A stretch of 42,243 nt of DNA, taken from IMG/VR virus record IMGVR_UViG_3300025110_000035, positions 1-42,243 of that record; one strand, given 5' to 3'. Under the pieces are notes generated by a model. That model saw nothing but the letters and a program-made list of their open reading frames with translations. It was not told the DNA's origin and made no database searches. Each line of letters opens with the position of its first letter. The first letter of the stretch is position 1. Position numbers and translations under genes: made by a program. Positions 15,269 to 27,400 of this stretch are shown here, one piece after another. This DNA is from a virus.

Positions 15269-18200
15269 TTAAGCTAATGCCATAACTCTTAGATCCTTCA
15301 CTCTAGGAACATAAACTTGGTCAGAAGATATTAATAGAAGTTTAATTCTATAATACCTAAATGCTGGAAGATCATCAGCAGTAAAGGTGTAATCACTAAA
15401 TTGAACTGCATCACCAAAACCATATTGATTAGTCTTAGGAACAAAGGAATCAGACTGACCATTATTATTGGCAGCATTAATTACTTGACCTCTATTATTA
15501 AGATTATCAAATCCAGGGAAAGGTGTAAAGATTGGTTGGAAACCAGTTTTATCACCAATAGAATAGAATGCTCTAATATCAGCATCAGCATGTACATGAC
15601 CAGCCAATAATATCTTAATAGAAGTAGCAGCATTTTCTAAAGATATTTCTTTAGTAATATACTGACATCCAGTAGGATCATCTTTCATTGATTTCACTCT
15701 ATTATCAGTAGCATAATTACTAATCACATCATTAACTCTATTAGAAGTTAATATAGTGCTAACTCTTTGAGCATCAATAACAGGAGATAATCTAGGATCA
15801 GTTGTTCCAAGAGTTAATCTCATCTGCATAGATTTGTTTCCTTCAACATTACTCAATCTATCATCTTCATTAACTTTTGAATAAACTGCTCTAGGGCTTG
15901 TTAAGTAATTACTTTCGCCGATAGTGATAGATTCCCATCCTTGATCGATATAAGGAATTTCATCTCCACTTAAACTAGTAGCAGAAGTAGTTCTAATTTC
16001 AGCACCAATTGTAGTTCCTGTAACTGTCATATTATGACAAATAGGAGTAATAATTTGGAAAGGCATATTTTGAGTTGCCCTTACCTGATATCCACCAGAA
16101 GTTTGAGTTTGACCCAAGTATAATTTAGGGAATCCAACATCAGTGCTTCTATCAGTAGTATCATTATGTGATATACCATCAATATTATCTTCACCAGACA
16201 TATCTAATTTGATGTTATAAGAATCAAATCCAATTGAACCAGAAGTTGCTAAAGAAGTTGAAGTTGATAAACCATGATTTCGGTTTATTCTTGCTAGAGA
16301 AATTCCACTAAGTTCATACTTCTGAACAGGAGTACCAACTGCATAATTAATCTTATTACTTCCTCTATTGGCAATAGTAAGAACATTACCAGAAACGTTG
16401 TTATATTGAATAACCTCATCTCCAATCTTAACTAATCCTATGTTAGTTGTTCCAACTCCGACATTTTCAAAATTAGAATAAACACTTCCATCATCTACAG
16501 TAAAGGAACTTGAATTACCAACATCTAAAGCAAGACTTAGTTTTGATGGTTTAACATTTCCAACAACACCAGATATCTTAACTATATTTTCAGTGTCATA
16601 CATTCCATGATTCTGATGATTAACTTTAATATGTAATCCATCAGATTCATTATCTAATGAACTTATAGTGACATTACCACCATGACTAAAGTTTAATTCT
16701 GTAGTAACACCAGCACTGTTTGTATACCTCATGGTTTTACCAGCACCAGTAGCAAAATTACCTTGAACGTTATCCAATGTAATTTCATTGGTCATTCCAA
16801 TACCAGCAATGGTAAATTGACCATCTCTACCAACAGTTCCACTAGCACCAGTAGAAAGACCAATGGTAGTAATTCCAACAACATCACCTACTTCATATCC
16901 ACTTCCACCAGAAGTAATAGTGCAAGCACCAACTTGACCATTTGCAATATAAACATTACCTACAGCACCTCTTCCTTGCCCTGTAACAGTTTCTAAATTG
17001 ACACCAGTAAATGTAAGGTTTCCATCGAGAGGAGTATATCCAATACCTATATTAGCAATCGTAAGTGCTCCTGTAGCAGAACCACCAGCACCTACTAGAT
17101 TACCTGTAGCATTTGTTCCATCCTGTGAGAATGTATTACCTAATTCATAACTATCTGCAACAGTGGTTGCAAGTCCAACTCTCACTTTTCGTGAATTGAT
17201 TATCAATGGATCAGGTCTAAGAGTTGGAATTTGATTATTTCCTCTTGTTAACTCAGGACTATAGAATTCAACAGTTCCATTAGGTTCAAAGTCTGCCCTA
17301 TACATTGTAAATTTAAGATCTTCCCACTGACTTGGTTCCCATGTAGAAGCATTCTGCGACTTAAAGAGAGAACCTAAGTAAGGCTGGTTAGAAATAAATG
17401 TATCTGTAAGTAGATCGGTTTCACCAATTCTAGAAATATAAACACTATATTTGGTGGAGTTAGATGCTAATGCTATAGCATATTCAGTGTTTCCACCTTC
17501 AAGGTAAACTGGTGCCTTAAATTCTACAGTAGTTGCTACAGAACCATCTGAAGAAACTGCAACATCTGCTGGATCTAATACAATTTCTGCGAACGGAAGA
17601 ATATGTTGTGTTGGGAATCCATTCTTCATAGACCTTAACTGGAATACACAAGGTATATCCATATCATCTTTTGTTCTAAAGAAGATATCACATTTGGTTA
17701 CAAATACTCCACCAGGGTCTTCTACTAAGAAAGATTGTGCTAGAGGGTCATACCATCCAGTATTTGCTTGATTACTATTTTGTCCAACAACATTACTACC
17801 AACAACTTCTGTTCCAAGATCAGTATGAACTATTTGTTCTTGGAATTCATGTCTCTGTTCAATTCTTGCATTTCTAATAGAAAGAATATTTTCCTGAACA
17901 GTTTCTAAAGTTCCTGCAGCAGTATATGTTTCATCAGTAAGTGTATTACACTCATCTTGATTATTATCTGCATCATCTATTAATGTAAATGTCTTAGTTC
18001 CAGTCTCAAATCTTGGGAAATTGATATTATTTGGGTTAGGAATAAAGAATGAACCACCACAGAATGCTGAAACATCTGAAAGAAGTTTAACATCATTAAT
18101 GGTTGCAAGTGCTCCACTACTTTGACCTTCAAGTATCATTCCACTTTCTACCCATCCATAATAAGCACCTTGTGCTTCGGTAGATAATGAGAATGTATCT

Positions 18201-21200
18201 ACATTAACTATGTCAGAAGTTGATGAATAAGAAGCTGGTAATGCTGAATTGGTATAAGGATTATCTCTAAATGTCTTGGTAGGAACATTATATGGTCCTT
18301 CCCTATGATTTGATTGAGAAACCCTAAATTGAATTTCAGGTATACTATCATTAGTTATTTGACTCAATCCAGTATTATTAACCCTACCTCTTACAGTTTC
18401 GCCAACCTGGAATGTTCCAGAAGTCATAGTTACATCAAGTAACTTGGGAACACAATACTTAGTAACATTCTGACCATCCATGAATGCATATAACTGTGTT
18501 AAAGGCTTAACTTTTTTAGCAACAAATTCAATATTTCTTGATCTCATATATGGAACAAGATCTCTACTTACAACTCTATCACCAACAGATTGTTCATCAA
18601 ATGTCTCATGAACAATAGTTCTAAGACCATCTCTTTGTTGATGATCAGTTCTAGTAGTCTGCCTTAATACTTCTTGTGTTGTTGTAGTTGTTGTTTCTGT
18701 TATCCACTGAGCAGGGTTATTATCTGGTTCACCATTAATCCAACCACCTTGACCCCAAGTATTTGAGTTACTAGTCGTAGATTGTGCTCCATCAAATTCT
18801 ACAGCAGATTGTCCTGTCCATGTAGTTTCCCATGCATTCCAAACGACAGGACCCATACCAGTTTGAGGATCAACACCCTCATTTCTTGCCAAATTATCCA
18901 TTGTGGCAGCATAATTACCTTCAGTTTGAATAATCTTAGCATCAAGTCTTGCAGTATCAACCCATGTATCGGATGCAGGATTTAATTCCATAGTTCCCTG
19001 CCAGAAACTAATCAAGAAAGGAGTAACACTTTCAGATCTTGTAGCAAAATTTTGCTTAATCCATTCAACTTCACCATAATCTAATGTTATAACATCTTCT
19101 TGTTTTTTAACATTAATACCTTCAATAGTAGAGAATTGTAGATCATCATTAGGATCATTACCTACAACTGGTCCAAATACACAATCAACAGAATTGGTGT
19201 AATGTCTTGGACGCAATTCTTTACGTTTTCTGTCTATACTATTGTTAATTTTAACTTTACTTTCCTGTGGTTGGAACCCAGTAAAGTTATCAACAAAGAA
19301 TCCAGACTTAAATCTATTAGCACCATCTTGATCAGGAACAAAGAAGTTTGCGGTATTCGTTTCTAATAGAGAAAGTGTAGTGTAGTATTCAAGATTTTTA
19401 ATTCTAGTATCAAGTTTCTTAATATCAGTCATCGTATATCTACGATGATTTAAGAATTGTAGTGCAGCATCCTTAGTGGTATAAAGATATGCAGGAAGAC
19501 CTACATCTCCTATTTCTATAGCATCATCTACAGGAACTGGTTTCTTAGGATCTTCTGAAGGATCTCCATATTTTACTTGGAATTCTCCATTTTTATTTAA
19601 GAATATTCTATCAATTCTAGGAAGGTAGAATGAAAAATCTATAACAATTGATTCATCAGATGCTAAAATATTAGGAGCAGAATCTCCAGACCCAGTAAAA
19701 GTTCTTCCAAGGAATTCTAAAGGAGATCTATCCCCCTGTGCAACAGAAGAAATTTCAACAACTCTTGGTCTTATATCAATAATATCAGCACAACTATGTG
19801 TATCAACTCTTGGTATATTGAAACCATACTTAAATTGATCATAAGAATTGATTGTTGTTATATCACCATTATCCCCAGAATCATATGAACCACTTTGGAA
19901 GTATATTTTTATCTTCTTAGAAGGTGCATCAGAATCAGGTTTTCTCTTAATTATTCCATAATCATAGAAAGTTGACTCTCCACCATCAGCAAATGTATAA
20001 TTTGAACCTATAGCAAAACTAGGAGAAGTTAAACTTGAAACAACTGCCTGTGCATTAGATTCTTGGAAAGTTACTGTTTCTCCTTCTTTTAAAAGAATTT
20101 CATTTTTATAAAGAATAGCAATCTGAGAATCAGTTATTTTTTCTGCTACAATAGCAACTGCCTCACTATCCTGTCCAACTAATTGCTCTCCAATTATTAA
20201 TTCATTGGTTGTTGTTGATTGAGTAATTATGGAAGTAAGATTTGCTTTAGGGCAAGATGGATCAGCACTATCTGCGGATTCAAATATACCATGAATTGCT
20301 ACAACATCAGGGTTATTTAAAGATATAATTTCATCTTGAACTCTAGTACCAAATGGATAACTACCATAAGTTAAACCATCATTTAAAGTTGTTGCACCAA
20401 CACCAGCACCTCTCTGTTTAGAGTAATTAATAACTATAGACTTAACTCTATTATTAATCTTCTGTTTTGCTTTTGGTTTTAATTTTTTAATAGTAGCAAC
20501 CAAAGTTCCAGTATTAGTACCAGCAGCCAATCCACGAATTTGAAGTTGTTGACTGGTACTTAAATCAACTTGATCTGCAGTTAAATCATATGTAGTACCA
20601 TCAGCACCTATTAAGGAATATCTCTTAGGTGTAAATGGTTGGAAAGTCTCATCAGATGCTATAGATGGTAATGGTGTACTTATCTGTCCATTAGCAATGG
20701 TAACATTAAATGTCTTCCTTATTACAATAGAAGCAGAAGTTAAATCAACATTAGAAACATTCTTCTTTGGAAGGGGTGTGTAAAGAGTATTATCGGATGA
20801 TCTATCCAACATACTAGTCAATATTCTTAAATCTGTTACACTTTTAACACTAGTTTGTGGCAATGTTCCATCACAAATATTAGTAACAGTTGTAACTCCC
20901 ACAATTTCTAAATGAGAAGATCCAACACTTACAACTCTTCCTCTTACAGGATCTTGTGATACATTTAAGTCAGTATATTGGACAAGATTACCAATAGTAG
21001 TAATTCCTGGGAAATTCTCATTGGCACTCTGTATAACTGATTGACCAGTAAATGTCTGAACACCAACTGTCGCTACTCCAACATTAAACAATATTGCTGG
21101 AACTACATTAGCACTAAAAGTATTAATACCAACTAAATTATCATCAGTTCCATAAACAGATTTTACATCAGATACTGAATACTCAGTAATACCTACAGCA

Positions 21201-22861
21201 ATTCTTCCATTATTAACACCATTAACGATAATTTGTTCATTTCTAATAAACTTACCACTTACTTCATAAACAGTTAATCCTACACCTGCAGTCACAGAAC
21301 CTTGTAAAAATGCAGTTGCACCACTCCTTTTTCCTTTAATATATGCAGGAACAGATTGAGTAATAGGATTATTTAATTCTAATTCAGTAAATGTTTGAAC
21401 ATCATATAAAGATAAGTCCCATTCATCCAAATTTGAATTATCAGAATTATATGATTGAGATTCTAATCTAAAATCATATACTCTAGCATATCCAATTTCA
21501 TTACCTGGAGCATTTTCAGAATTAGATCCCTTTCTTTGATCTCTTAAACTTAGAACATATGTACTACCAATACCTACGGTGGGAGTTCTATATACACTAT
21601 TCAACCTATAAGTTGGACCAGTGTTATAAACTATTGACTGATTCTCTATAAGTTTAGTAGTTCTTGGTTTTGGACAATCAATATATGTGGGATCTATAGT
21701 TTCAATCTCATAACCTTTTACATATGCCTTTCCTGGAGATATCTTATATAATGCTAAATCATCAGATGGAGTTCCACCACTAGGTGTAAATTGACCAGCT
21801 TTAAAAACTCCTCTATTTCCAATGTTATCATCTAATGAATTCATCAAAGTAACATCAAAAGGTTTTATATCATAGTTACCACTTTCATCATAAGTTCTTC
21901 TTGCAAGAGTATCTGTTAAGTCCCAACCACCAGATCCTCCACCAAATCCACCTATTAGTCCTCCACTACTACCTTTACCATTTCTACCACTCTTGGCAGT
22001 TCTTAAAACTCCATCTTTTATAGTACCTAATTCAATAAAACTTGTATCATCAAAATCATCTATAGGCTTTTTAAATAAACTTAAAGAAATCTTTAATCTA
22101 TCTGCACCTGGAGCAGCATAGTTATTATATCCCTGAGAATTATCATTCAAACTTTCATCAATATCAGCATTAATTATCTCTTCATTTACAAATAAACCCA
22201 CTCTACAATTAGGCTTTGTTCCATATTGATCAAGAAGAAGAGTCTCTTGATTAACATTACAGAATTGGCCATGAACAAAATATACACCTTCTTGAATTTG
22301 GAAAGAAGAACCTGTTATAGCGGAACCATCTGCCACACTAATAGCAAAAGGAGCACCTGCAGCAATTGTTGTATTACCTAATAACCCAGAAGAAATGATT
22401 TGATTACTAATTAACTCTTCACCATCAAAAAAAGTTTGAGAAGAATTGTTAGTTGTACTTGATGTTAAGTAGTTAACATATAATGTAAGTTGTCCTCTAT
22501 CAGAATCTTCAGGTAATAAAATACTATCAACAACAGCAGTAACACCCGACCTTTGCCCTGTAATTTTATTTCCTACTAATTGATTAGCATATGCAGATAC
22601 AGGAACACCCTGGTAATTATTGTTTACCTGAATACCATAAAAAATTTGATTATATCCTGTATTTCCTGGAATTACTTTAGCACCTTCTTTAAAAAAGTGC
22701 TTACCAAACCTCTCAATTTGATTTTGCAGCATAGACTGCAGAGTTGTTAGTTCTCTTGCCTGAACAGGGAATCCTGGTTTAAACAGAACCCTATAAAAAT
22801 CATCAGACGGATCATAGTCATCAAAATATGGTGCTACATTTAAATTTGTATTTTGAGGCAT
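15269..22861 (-). CDS. Giant DUF4815-type virion structural protein (2530 aa), in place of T4 genes 9-12
   Basis: The N-terminal part (about 1-450) matches what I know of the DUF4815 phage family: FYRVLFKPGFPVQARELTTL, LQNQIERFGKHFFKEGAKVI, and later SPGKAYVKGYEIETIDPTYI. A second recognisable block at about 1700-1880 begins WYDPLAQSFLVEDPGGVFVT and includes YLGSLFKSQNASTWEPSQWE. It is widespread in marine phage tail or fibre proteins. Between about 1900 and 2200 lie a GxGY repeat segment and a KIGDEVIQYNNVSGNVLTIA module shared with other proteins here. The C-terminus ends DQVYVPRVKDLRVMALA. It follows gp8 by seven bases and probably belongs to the baseplate periphery or tail fibre attachment; that role is inferred from position. 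T4 has no single counterpart. Confidence 0.93.
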   Translation of the reverse strand: MPQNTNLNVAPYFDDYDPSDDFYRVLFKPGFPVQARELTTLQSMLQNQIERFGKHFFKEGAKVIPGNTGYNQIFYGIQVNNNYQGVPVSAYANQLVGNKITGQRSGVTAVVDSILLPEDSDRGQLTLYVNYLTSSTTNNSSQTFFDGEELISNQIISSGLLGNTTIAAGAPFAISVADGSAITGSSFQIQEGVYFVHGQFCNVNQETLLLDQYGTKPNCRVGLFVNEEIINADIDESLNDNSQGYNNYAAPGADRLKISLSLFKKPIDDFDDTSFIELGTIKDGVLRTAKSGRNGKGSSGGLIGGFGGGSGGWDLTDTLARRTYDESGNYDIKPFDVTLMNSLDDNIGNRGVFKAGQFTPSGGTPSDDLALYKISPGKAYVKGYEIETIDPTYIDCPKPRTTKLIENQSIVYNTGPTYRLNSVYRTPTVGIGSTYVLSLRDQRKGSNSENAPGNEIGYARVYDFRLESQSYNSDNSNLDEWDLSLYDVQTFTELELNNPITQSVPAYIKGKRSGATAFLQGSVTAGVGLTVYEVSGKFIRNEQIIVNGVNNGRIAVGITEYSVSDVKSVYGTDDNLVGINTFSANVVPAILFNVGVATVGVQTFTGQSVIQSANENFPGITTIGNLVQYTDLNVSQDPVRGRVVSVGSSHLEIVGVTTVTNICDGTLPQTSVKSVTDLRILTSMLDRSSDNTLYTPLPKKNVSNVDLTSASIVIRKTFNVTIANGQISTPLPSIASDETFQPFTPKRYSLIGADGTTYDLTADQVDLSTSQQLQIRGLAAGTNTGTLVATIKKLKPKAKQKINNRVKSIVINYSKQRGAGVGATTLNDGLTYGSYPFGTRVQDEIISLNNPDVVAIHGIFESADSADPSCPKANLTSIITQSTTTNELIIGEQLVGQDSEAVAIVAEKITDSQIAILYKNEILLKEGETVTFQESNAQAVVSSLTSPSFAIGSNYTFADGGESTFYDYGIIKRKPDSDAPSKKIKIYFQSGSYDSGDNGDITTINSYDQFKYGFNIPRVDTHSCADIIDIRPRVVEISSVAQGDRSPLEFLGRTFTGSGDSAPNILASDESIVIDFSFYLPRIDRIFLNKNGEFQVKYGDPSEDPKKPVPVDDAIEIGDVGLPAYLYTTKDAALQFLNHRRYTMTDIKKLDTRIKNLEYYTTLSLLETNTANFFVPDQDGANRFKSGFFVDNFTGFQPQESKVKINNSIDRKRKELRPRHYTNSVDCVFGPVVGNDPNDDLQFSTIEGINVKKQEDVITLDYGEVEWIKQNFATRSESVTPFLISFWQGTMELNPASDTWVDTARLDAKIIQTEGNYAATMDNLARNEGVDPQTGMGPVVWNAWETTWTGQSAVEFDGAQSTTSNSNTWGQGGWINGEPDNNPAQWITETTTTTTQEVLRQTTRTDHQQRDGLRTIVHETFDEQSVGDRVVSRDLVPYMRSRNIEFVAKKVKPLTQLYAFMDGQNVTKYCVPKLLDVTMTSGTFQVGETVRGRVNNTGLSQITNDSIPEIQFRVSQSNHREGPYNVPTKTFRDNPYTNSALPASYSSTSDIVNVDTFSLSTEAQGAYYGWVESGMILEGQSSGALATINDVKLLSDVSAFCGGSFFIPNPNNINFPRFETGTKTFTLIDDADNNQDECNTLTDETYTAAGTLETVQENILSIRNARIEQRHEFQEQIVHTDLGTEVVGSNVVGQNSNQANTGWYDPLAQSFLVEDPGGVFVTKCDIFFRTKDDMDIPCVFQLRSMKNGFPTQHILPFAEIVLDPADVAVSSDGSVATTVEFKAPVYLEGGNTEYAIALASNSTKYSVYISRIGETDLLTDTFISNQPYLGSLFKSQNASTWEPSQWEDLKFTMYRADFEPNGTVEFYSPELTRGNNQIPTLRPDPLIINSRKVRVGLATTVADSYELGNTFSQDGTNATGNLVGAGGSATGALTIANIGIGYTPLDGNLTFTGVNLETVTGQGRGAVGNVYIANGQVGACTITSGGSGYEVGDVVGITTIGLSTGASGTVGRDGQFTIAGIGMTNEITLDNVQGNFATGAGKTMRYTNSAGVTTELNFSHGGNVTISSLDNESDGLHIKVNHQNHGMYDTENIVKISGVVGNVKPSKLSLALDVGNSSSFTVDDGSVYSNFENVGVGTTNIGLVKIGDEVIQYNNVSGNVLTIANRGSNKINYAVGTPVQKYELSGISLARINRNHGLSTSTSLATSGSIGFDSYNIKLDMSGEDNIDGISHNDTTDRSTDVGFPKLYLGQTQTSGGYQVRATQNMPFQIITPICHNMTVTGTTIGAEIRTTSATSLSGDEIPYIDQGWESITIGESNYLTSPRAVYSKVNEDDRLSNVEGNKSMQMRLTLGTTDPRLSPVIDAQRVSTILTSNRVNDVISNYATDNRVKSMKDDPTGCQYITKEISLENAATSIKILLAGHVHADADIRAFYSIGDKTGFQPIFTPFPGFDNLNNRGQVINAANNNGQSDSFVPKTNQYGFGDAVQFSDYTFTADDLPAFRYYRIKLLLISSDQVYVPRVKDLRVMALA

Positions 22862-22867
22862 GATTTT

Positions 22868-24424
22868 CTAGAATTGCAATACTATTTTGATATCTTCTTT
22901 TTGGTTAACTGACCTAGTGATAGCTGGTCTATTGTCAACAAAAATAATGTTGCCACTATGTCGTTTAACTTCAGGATTGGAAAGACCATCCGTAAAATTT
23001 TGACCAAGATAATATGTGATATTATTTATTACGGTAGATATACCTGTAAATGCACTATCAATTTGTAAAGTTGATCCAGCAGTAGGAACAATTTCCAAAT
23101 TACCTCCTGTTCCAGGAGAAGCAGTGAATTTATTTAAGTTATAACCATATGTAGGAGCAGTTTGTGCAGTTCCAACAGTATTGAAACCAGCCATTGTCCT
23201 ATCTTGCCAATACTTTAAAACACCTGTAGTTGCATCATAATTAACAACTCTTCCTTGAGCTGTTGATCCAGCAGAAATTGTTTGTACAAAATAACTATCA
23301 GCCTCAAATGTAGCAGAACTATAACCAGAACCTGCTAATCTTAAAGCATTTACAGCACTTGCCTTATCTGCACTTAATAATGCAGTAGAGTCATATTTTT
23401 GAGGATTCTCTACTAACCCAACTCTTGCAACTTGGTTACCAGTAATAAAGTCGGGGTTTTCATTATCATTTTCAATTCGAGAATAAATGAGAACATTCAT
23501 TGCTCCCAACTCTCTATAAATGTCAGAACCGTGTCCCCCTTGAGGTGGAATAATAACATCAAAAGTTGGTATTGTAGTTCCTGTGGGAACTCCACCATCA
23601 TCTAATGCCACACTACCATAAGTATATCCTGATCCCTGTTTAGTAACAGTTATAGTATCAACCTGTTGGTCGTTAGTGGTAGTAATTGTGCATTCTGCAC
23701 CTGAACCATCTCCTTTGATAGGAACTTTAGTATACTCAGTACCACCAGAAGGTCCAATAGTTTCTCCACGAGCAGTAATAGTAATTATTTTAATAGATCC
23801 ATCTACAGCATTATCTCTCACTGCTGCATCATCTACATTAGTATCCCAATTCAAAGGAACTGGCATAAAATCAGTAGAATCAAATTTAATAATATCAGCA
23901 GGTTTAATAGTATAAAGATATTTCCAGATATAATTATCACCACTACTTCCAGCATTTCTTGGCTCTAAGTCAGTAAATGTTGGTTCATCCAATGAAGGTC
24001 TTCCATTTGGGTTATCTGGATCAGTACCATTTTGAAGACAAATATAAACCCTATAATCAGTGTTTATAACATAAAAAGTACTGGCATATAAATTTGTTGC
24101 ACCAGAAACAGGGGCAGTATTTGATCTACTATAATCACCTCTATACATGTCATATGTTGTACCAGATGACCATGTTCTTTTCTTAACAACCTGTCTACAA
24201 TCTCCTGCAGCAACTTTCTTCAAAGCAACCATATCATCCCAATAGTCATTCTCTTCCGAAAAATTATCTTTCGGAGAAGGTGGATCATTATTCCAATCGG
24301 AATCAAGATCAGTAGGATTTGGTAGACCAATAAAGGAATAATATGCGTTAGTAGTCGAAGTTACTCCCGCAACAAAATTACTTGCATTCAACAATCTAAT
24401 CTGGTCAGTTATAATTGCAGCCAT
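22868..24424 (-). CDS. 8: Baseplate wedge protein gp8 (518 aa)
   Basis: The N-terminus (MAAIITDQIRLLNASNFVAG) and the early block YDMYRGDYSRSNTAPVSGAT correspond to gp8 of T4-like cyanophages. The C-terminal RHSGNIIFVDNRPAITRSVN, followed by QKEDIKIVLQF, parallels the end of T4 gp8 (RHSGEMIYMENRPPIIMAMD and so on). T4 gp8 is 334 aa and acts as a dimer in each wedge, joining gp7 and gp10. Here 518 aa leaves extra sequence around residues 215-450, with GxGY-type repeats (VTKQGSGYTYGSVAL) and Thr/Gly-rich segments. A CATAAATA late core lies 20 bases before the ATG at 24424; the ribosome-binding site is weak. The 2530-aa gene follows after seven bases. Confidence 0.93.
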   Translation of the reverse strand: MAAIITDQIRLLNASNFVAGVTSTTNAYYSFIGLPNPTDLDSDWNNDPPSPKDNFSEENDYWDDMVALKKVAAGDCRQVVKKRTWSSGTTYDMYRGDYSRSNTAPVSGATNLYASTFYVINTDYRVYICLQNGTDPDNPNGRPSLDEPTFTDLEPRNAGSSGDNYIWKYLYTIKPADIIKFDSTDFMPVPLNWDTNVDDAAVRDNAVDGSIKIITITARGETIGPSGGTEYTKVPIKGDGSGAECTITTTNDQQVDTITVTKQGSGYTYGSVALDDGGVPTGTTIPTFDVIIPPQGGHGSDIYRELGAMNVLIYSRIENDNENPDFITGNQVARVGLVENPQKYDSTALLSADKASAVNALRLAGSGYSSATFEADSYFVQTISAGSTAQGRVVNYDATTGVLKYWQDRTMAGFNTVGTAQTAPTYGYNLNKFTASPGTGGNLEIVPTAGSTLQIDSAFTGISTVINNITYYLGQNFTDGLSNPEVKRHSGNIIFVDNRPAITRSVNQKEDIKIVLQF

Positions 24425-24443
24425 TTGACAGAGGTTTTTTGTT

Positions 24444-24451
24444 TATTTATG
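24444..24451 (-). promoter_or_regulatory. Late promoter core CATAAATA before gp8
   Basis: Minus-strand CATAAATA lies 20 bases upstream of the gp8 ATG and overlaps the last codons of the 4326-aa gene. It gives gp8 and the 2530-aa gene their own start after a 13-kb gene. Confidence 0.68.
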
Positions 24452-27400
24452 GTAATTTATAAAGTTTATATTTAAGAGACCTAGATCTTCTTACTACAGG
24501 AGAAGTTGAAATACCTCCTGTTCCACCTAATGTATATGCATCATATGCATTTTCTTCAGATCTTGAAGCAAAAGTCAATTTACCCCAACTATAAGAACCG
24601 AAGTAATTTCCAGTTTGGATACCTACTCCACTAAAGCTAGGCCATTGTCCATTCCAATCAAGATGTTCAGCAATTTTAACAAAGACTCTACTCATATGAG
24701 TAGTTCCAATTCCAACTCCATCAGAGGCAACACCCGTAGGAGATTGAACTATCTCAAAGTTATTTACCTCATATACATTATTAACAAACTGAGTTCCAAT
24801 TCCAATTACAGCACCATCAGCAGCAAGAGAACCAATAGATGTATCAGCTACTCCAACATTAGAATCATTAACAACAAAGTAATCACCAGTACTAATTCCA
24901 CTAATTGTAACTGCAGTTCCAGCAATATTGGCATCTCTTAATTGAGAATCAAGAGGAATATGCATATCAAATATTAATTGATATCCTGTAGCAACTCCAA
25001 CAGTTGTAGTACCAAATCCAACAATTATTCCAGAATCACCAGTGTAACTACCTACTGTATTTTCTTCTTCAGACCATACAGGAGGACTAATAAGAACAGA
25101 TGGTGGATTGGATGAAGTATATCCAGCACCAACGGAAGTAATTGCAATACCAGTAATAGTACCAGCAGCACTAATTACTGGAGTTCCATATGCTCTAGTA
25201 GATGTTGTAACAACACCTACTTCTGTATCACCGATAGAAGTAGATCCAAAACTTACCACTGCAGTGCTATATCCAATACCACCAGTAGAGATAGCAACAG
25301 AAGTAATAGTTCCTAAACCAGAAACAATAGCAGTTCCTGCAGCACCAGATCTTACTTCCTGAGAAATAAATTTAACTTTCTTCTGGAAATCATGAGCAGT
25401 AGCAGAAGGACTTGGATCATCAACCTCATCATAAGGATTGAAGTAAGGTCTTACATTTTCAACATAAACAATAGTTGATCCTATACCAACCGACTTAATG
25501 ATTGGTGAATATGGATTAATTACAGGTTCATAGATTTCCCTATCCTTACCTACACCCTTTTCATTAATAATCTTATCTTCCATTTGCCTACACCAAGCAA
25601 TAGGTCTTTCCAAATTAGGATCGGCAACATTACCTGGTCCGTAATATGGAGGTGTAGCAACACGATCAGTAGATTCTAAACTAAGAGGAACTCTAGTTTT
25701 TTCTGTTAACCAGAAATCTTGAGAAGGTAAATGTTTGATTTGTAAATCATCACCAGGTTTAACTGTTTCTATAATCATTCTCTCAACAACATCTTGAGAT
25801 CCAGTTCCTTTATAGAATAGTATTTCTATACTATCACCTACTTTAGGTGCTTCTGTAAATGTAATAGTACTACCACCTGGGAAGGTATAACCTTTACCAG
25901 GAACTTGAGGTATATCATTAACAAATACTAATAGAAGATCTTGTTCAATAATCTTAGAACCTTTCTTACCTCTAATTGTTAAAGTACCATTATCACGAGT
26001 TAATGGGAAATCTTTTCTAGTCCCAGTAATATATTTTTCAACATTATCTACTGTTTCAAATTCACCCATAGACCAACCAGTAAATTCATCATAGAAACAA
26101 GGGTCAAGTGTAAGTTGGAATTCCTTATAGGTCTTAGAAGGATCGGTAGGAATACCAGTAGGACCTCCAATAGGAATTGTTAAAATTTCATCATTACCAT
26201 AACCACTTCCTGTGTTAGTAATTCTAAAGCTGATTATACTTGATCCTTGTCCAACAACAACATCAACTACACCACCTGTTCCAACTCCACTAACAGAATC
26301 AGAACTATAAGTTAAAGCAATACCTGCATAAGGTAATGGAGCATCAACAATAACCTTAAGTGGTCTTCTTACAACACCACCTCTATTATAAAGATGAGGA
26401 TTAGTATTAATTCCTGTATTAACTACAAACTTAGTAGTATCGATTACTTGAAGTACGGGTGTACCATTATAAGCAGGATCACCATCAGTATCAGTACTAT
26501 TAGACTTTCTAGGTGCAACAATCACTTTCTGAACTGTACCACCTGAAGTGTATTCCATTGCAGTACTACTTGTACCTACTTGAATAACAAAACTAGTAGC
26601 ATTTGGAACAGAACTAATTCTGGAACCTGTGTAATATGGATCTGATGATCTTGGATATGTAATATTAGTACTACCTTCAGTAACAGCTAATCCAGTAAGA
26701 ATTATATCATCATCTGCTGAATATCCATGAGCAGCAGAAGTAGTAACTGTTGCAATACCAGTTGCTTTAGTATAAACAAAATTACTTAATGCTTTAGTGC
26801 CAGAATAGTTACAAGTAAATGCAATACCAGAAAGAACTGCTTCCTCACCTAATGAGAATCCATGAGCACTAGATGTAGTAACCGTAGTTAATCCAGTAAC
26901 TGTATTATATCCTACATTAGAAACAAAAACAGGTTTGTTAAAGACATATCCATTAGTAATAGCAATACCAGAGATAAATCCACGTTCTGCAATAATAGCA
27001 GTTCCAATTCCTATTACACTTGTGCCTGGTAATGTTGAAGTTTGAATAGCAACATTACATACAGTTTGAACTCCTACTCTATAACCAGAACCAGTATTGG
27101 CAATACTTACAGACTCAATAGTACCTGCTGTAGAAACAACTGCAGTACCTCCTGCTGCTACTAATGGTTGATAACCAAATCCTTCAGTAGAAGCAACTGA
27201 AACAATAGCACCACCTAAAGGAAGTGTTCCTACATTAGGATCACTGGCAACAGAACTTCCTGTTCCTGTAAATGATATAGTAGTAATACCAGTAGTCGTT
27301 TGAGCTAAAGTATAGTTATTATCAGATCCAGGTATTTGGAATACGTCATTAACGAGAATAATTGCATTGTCTGTAGTCAATCCTGCAACATTTCCAGCAT

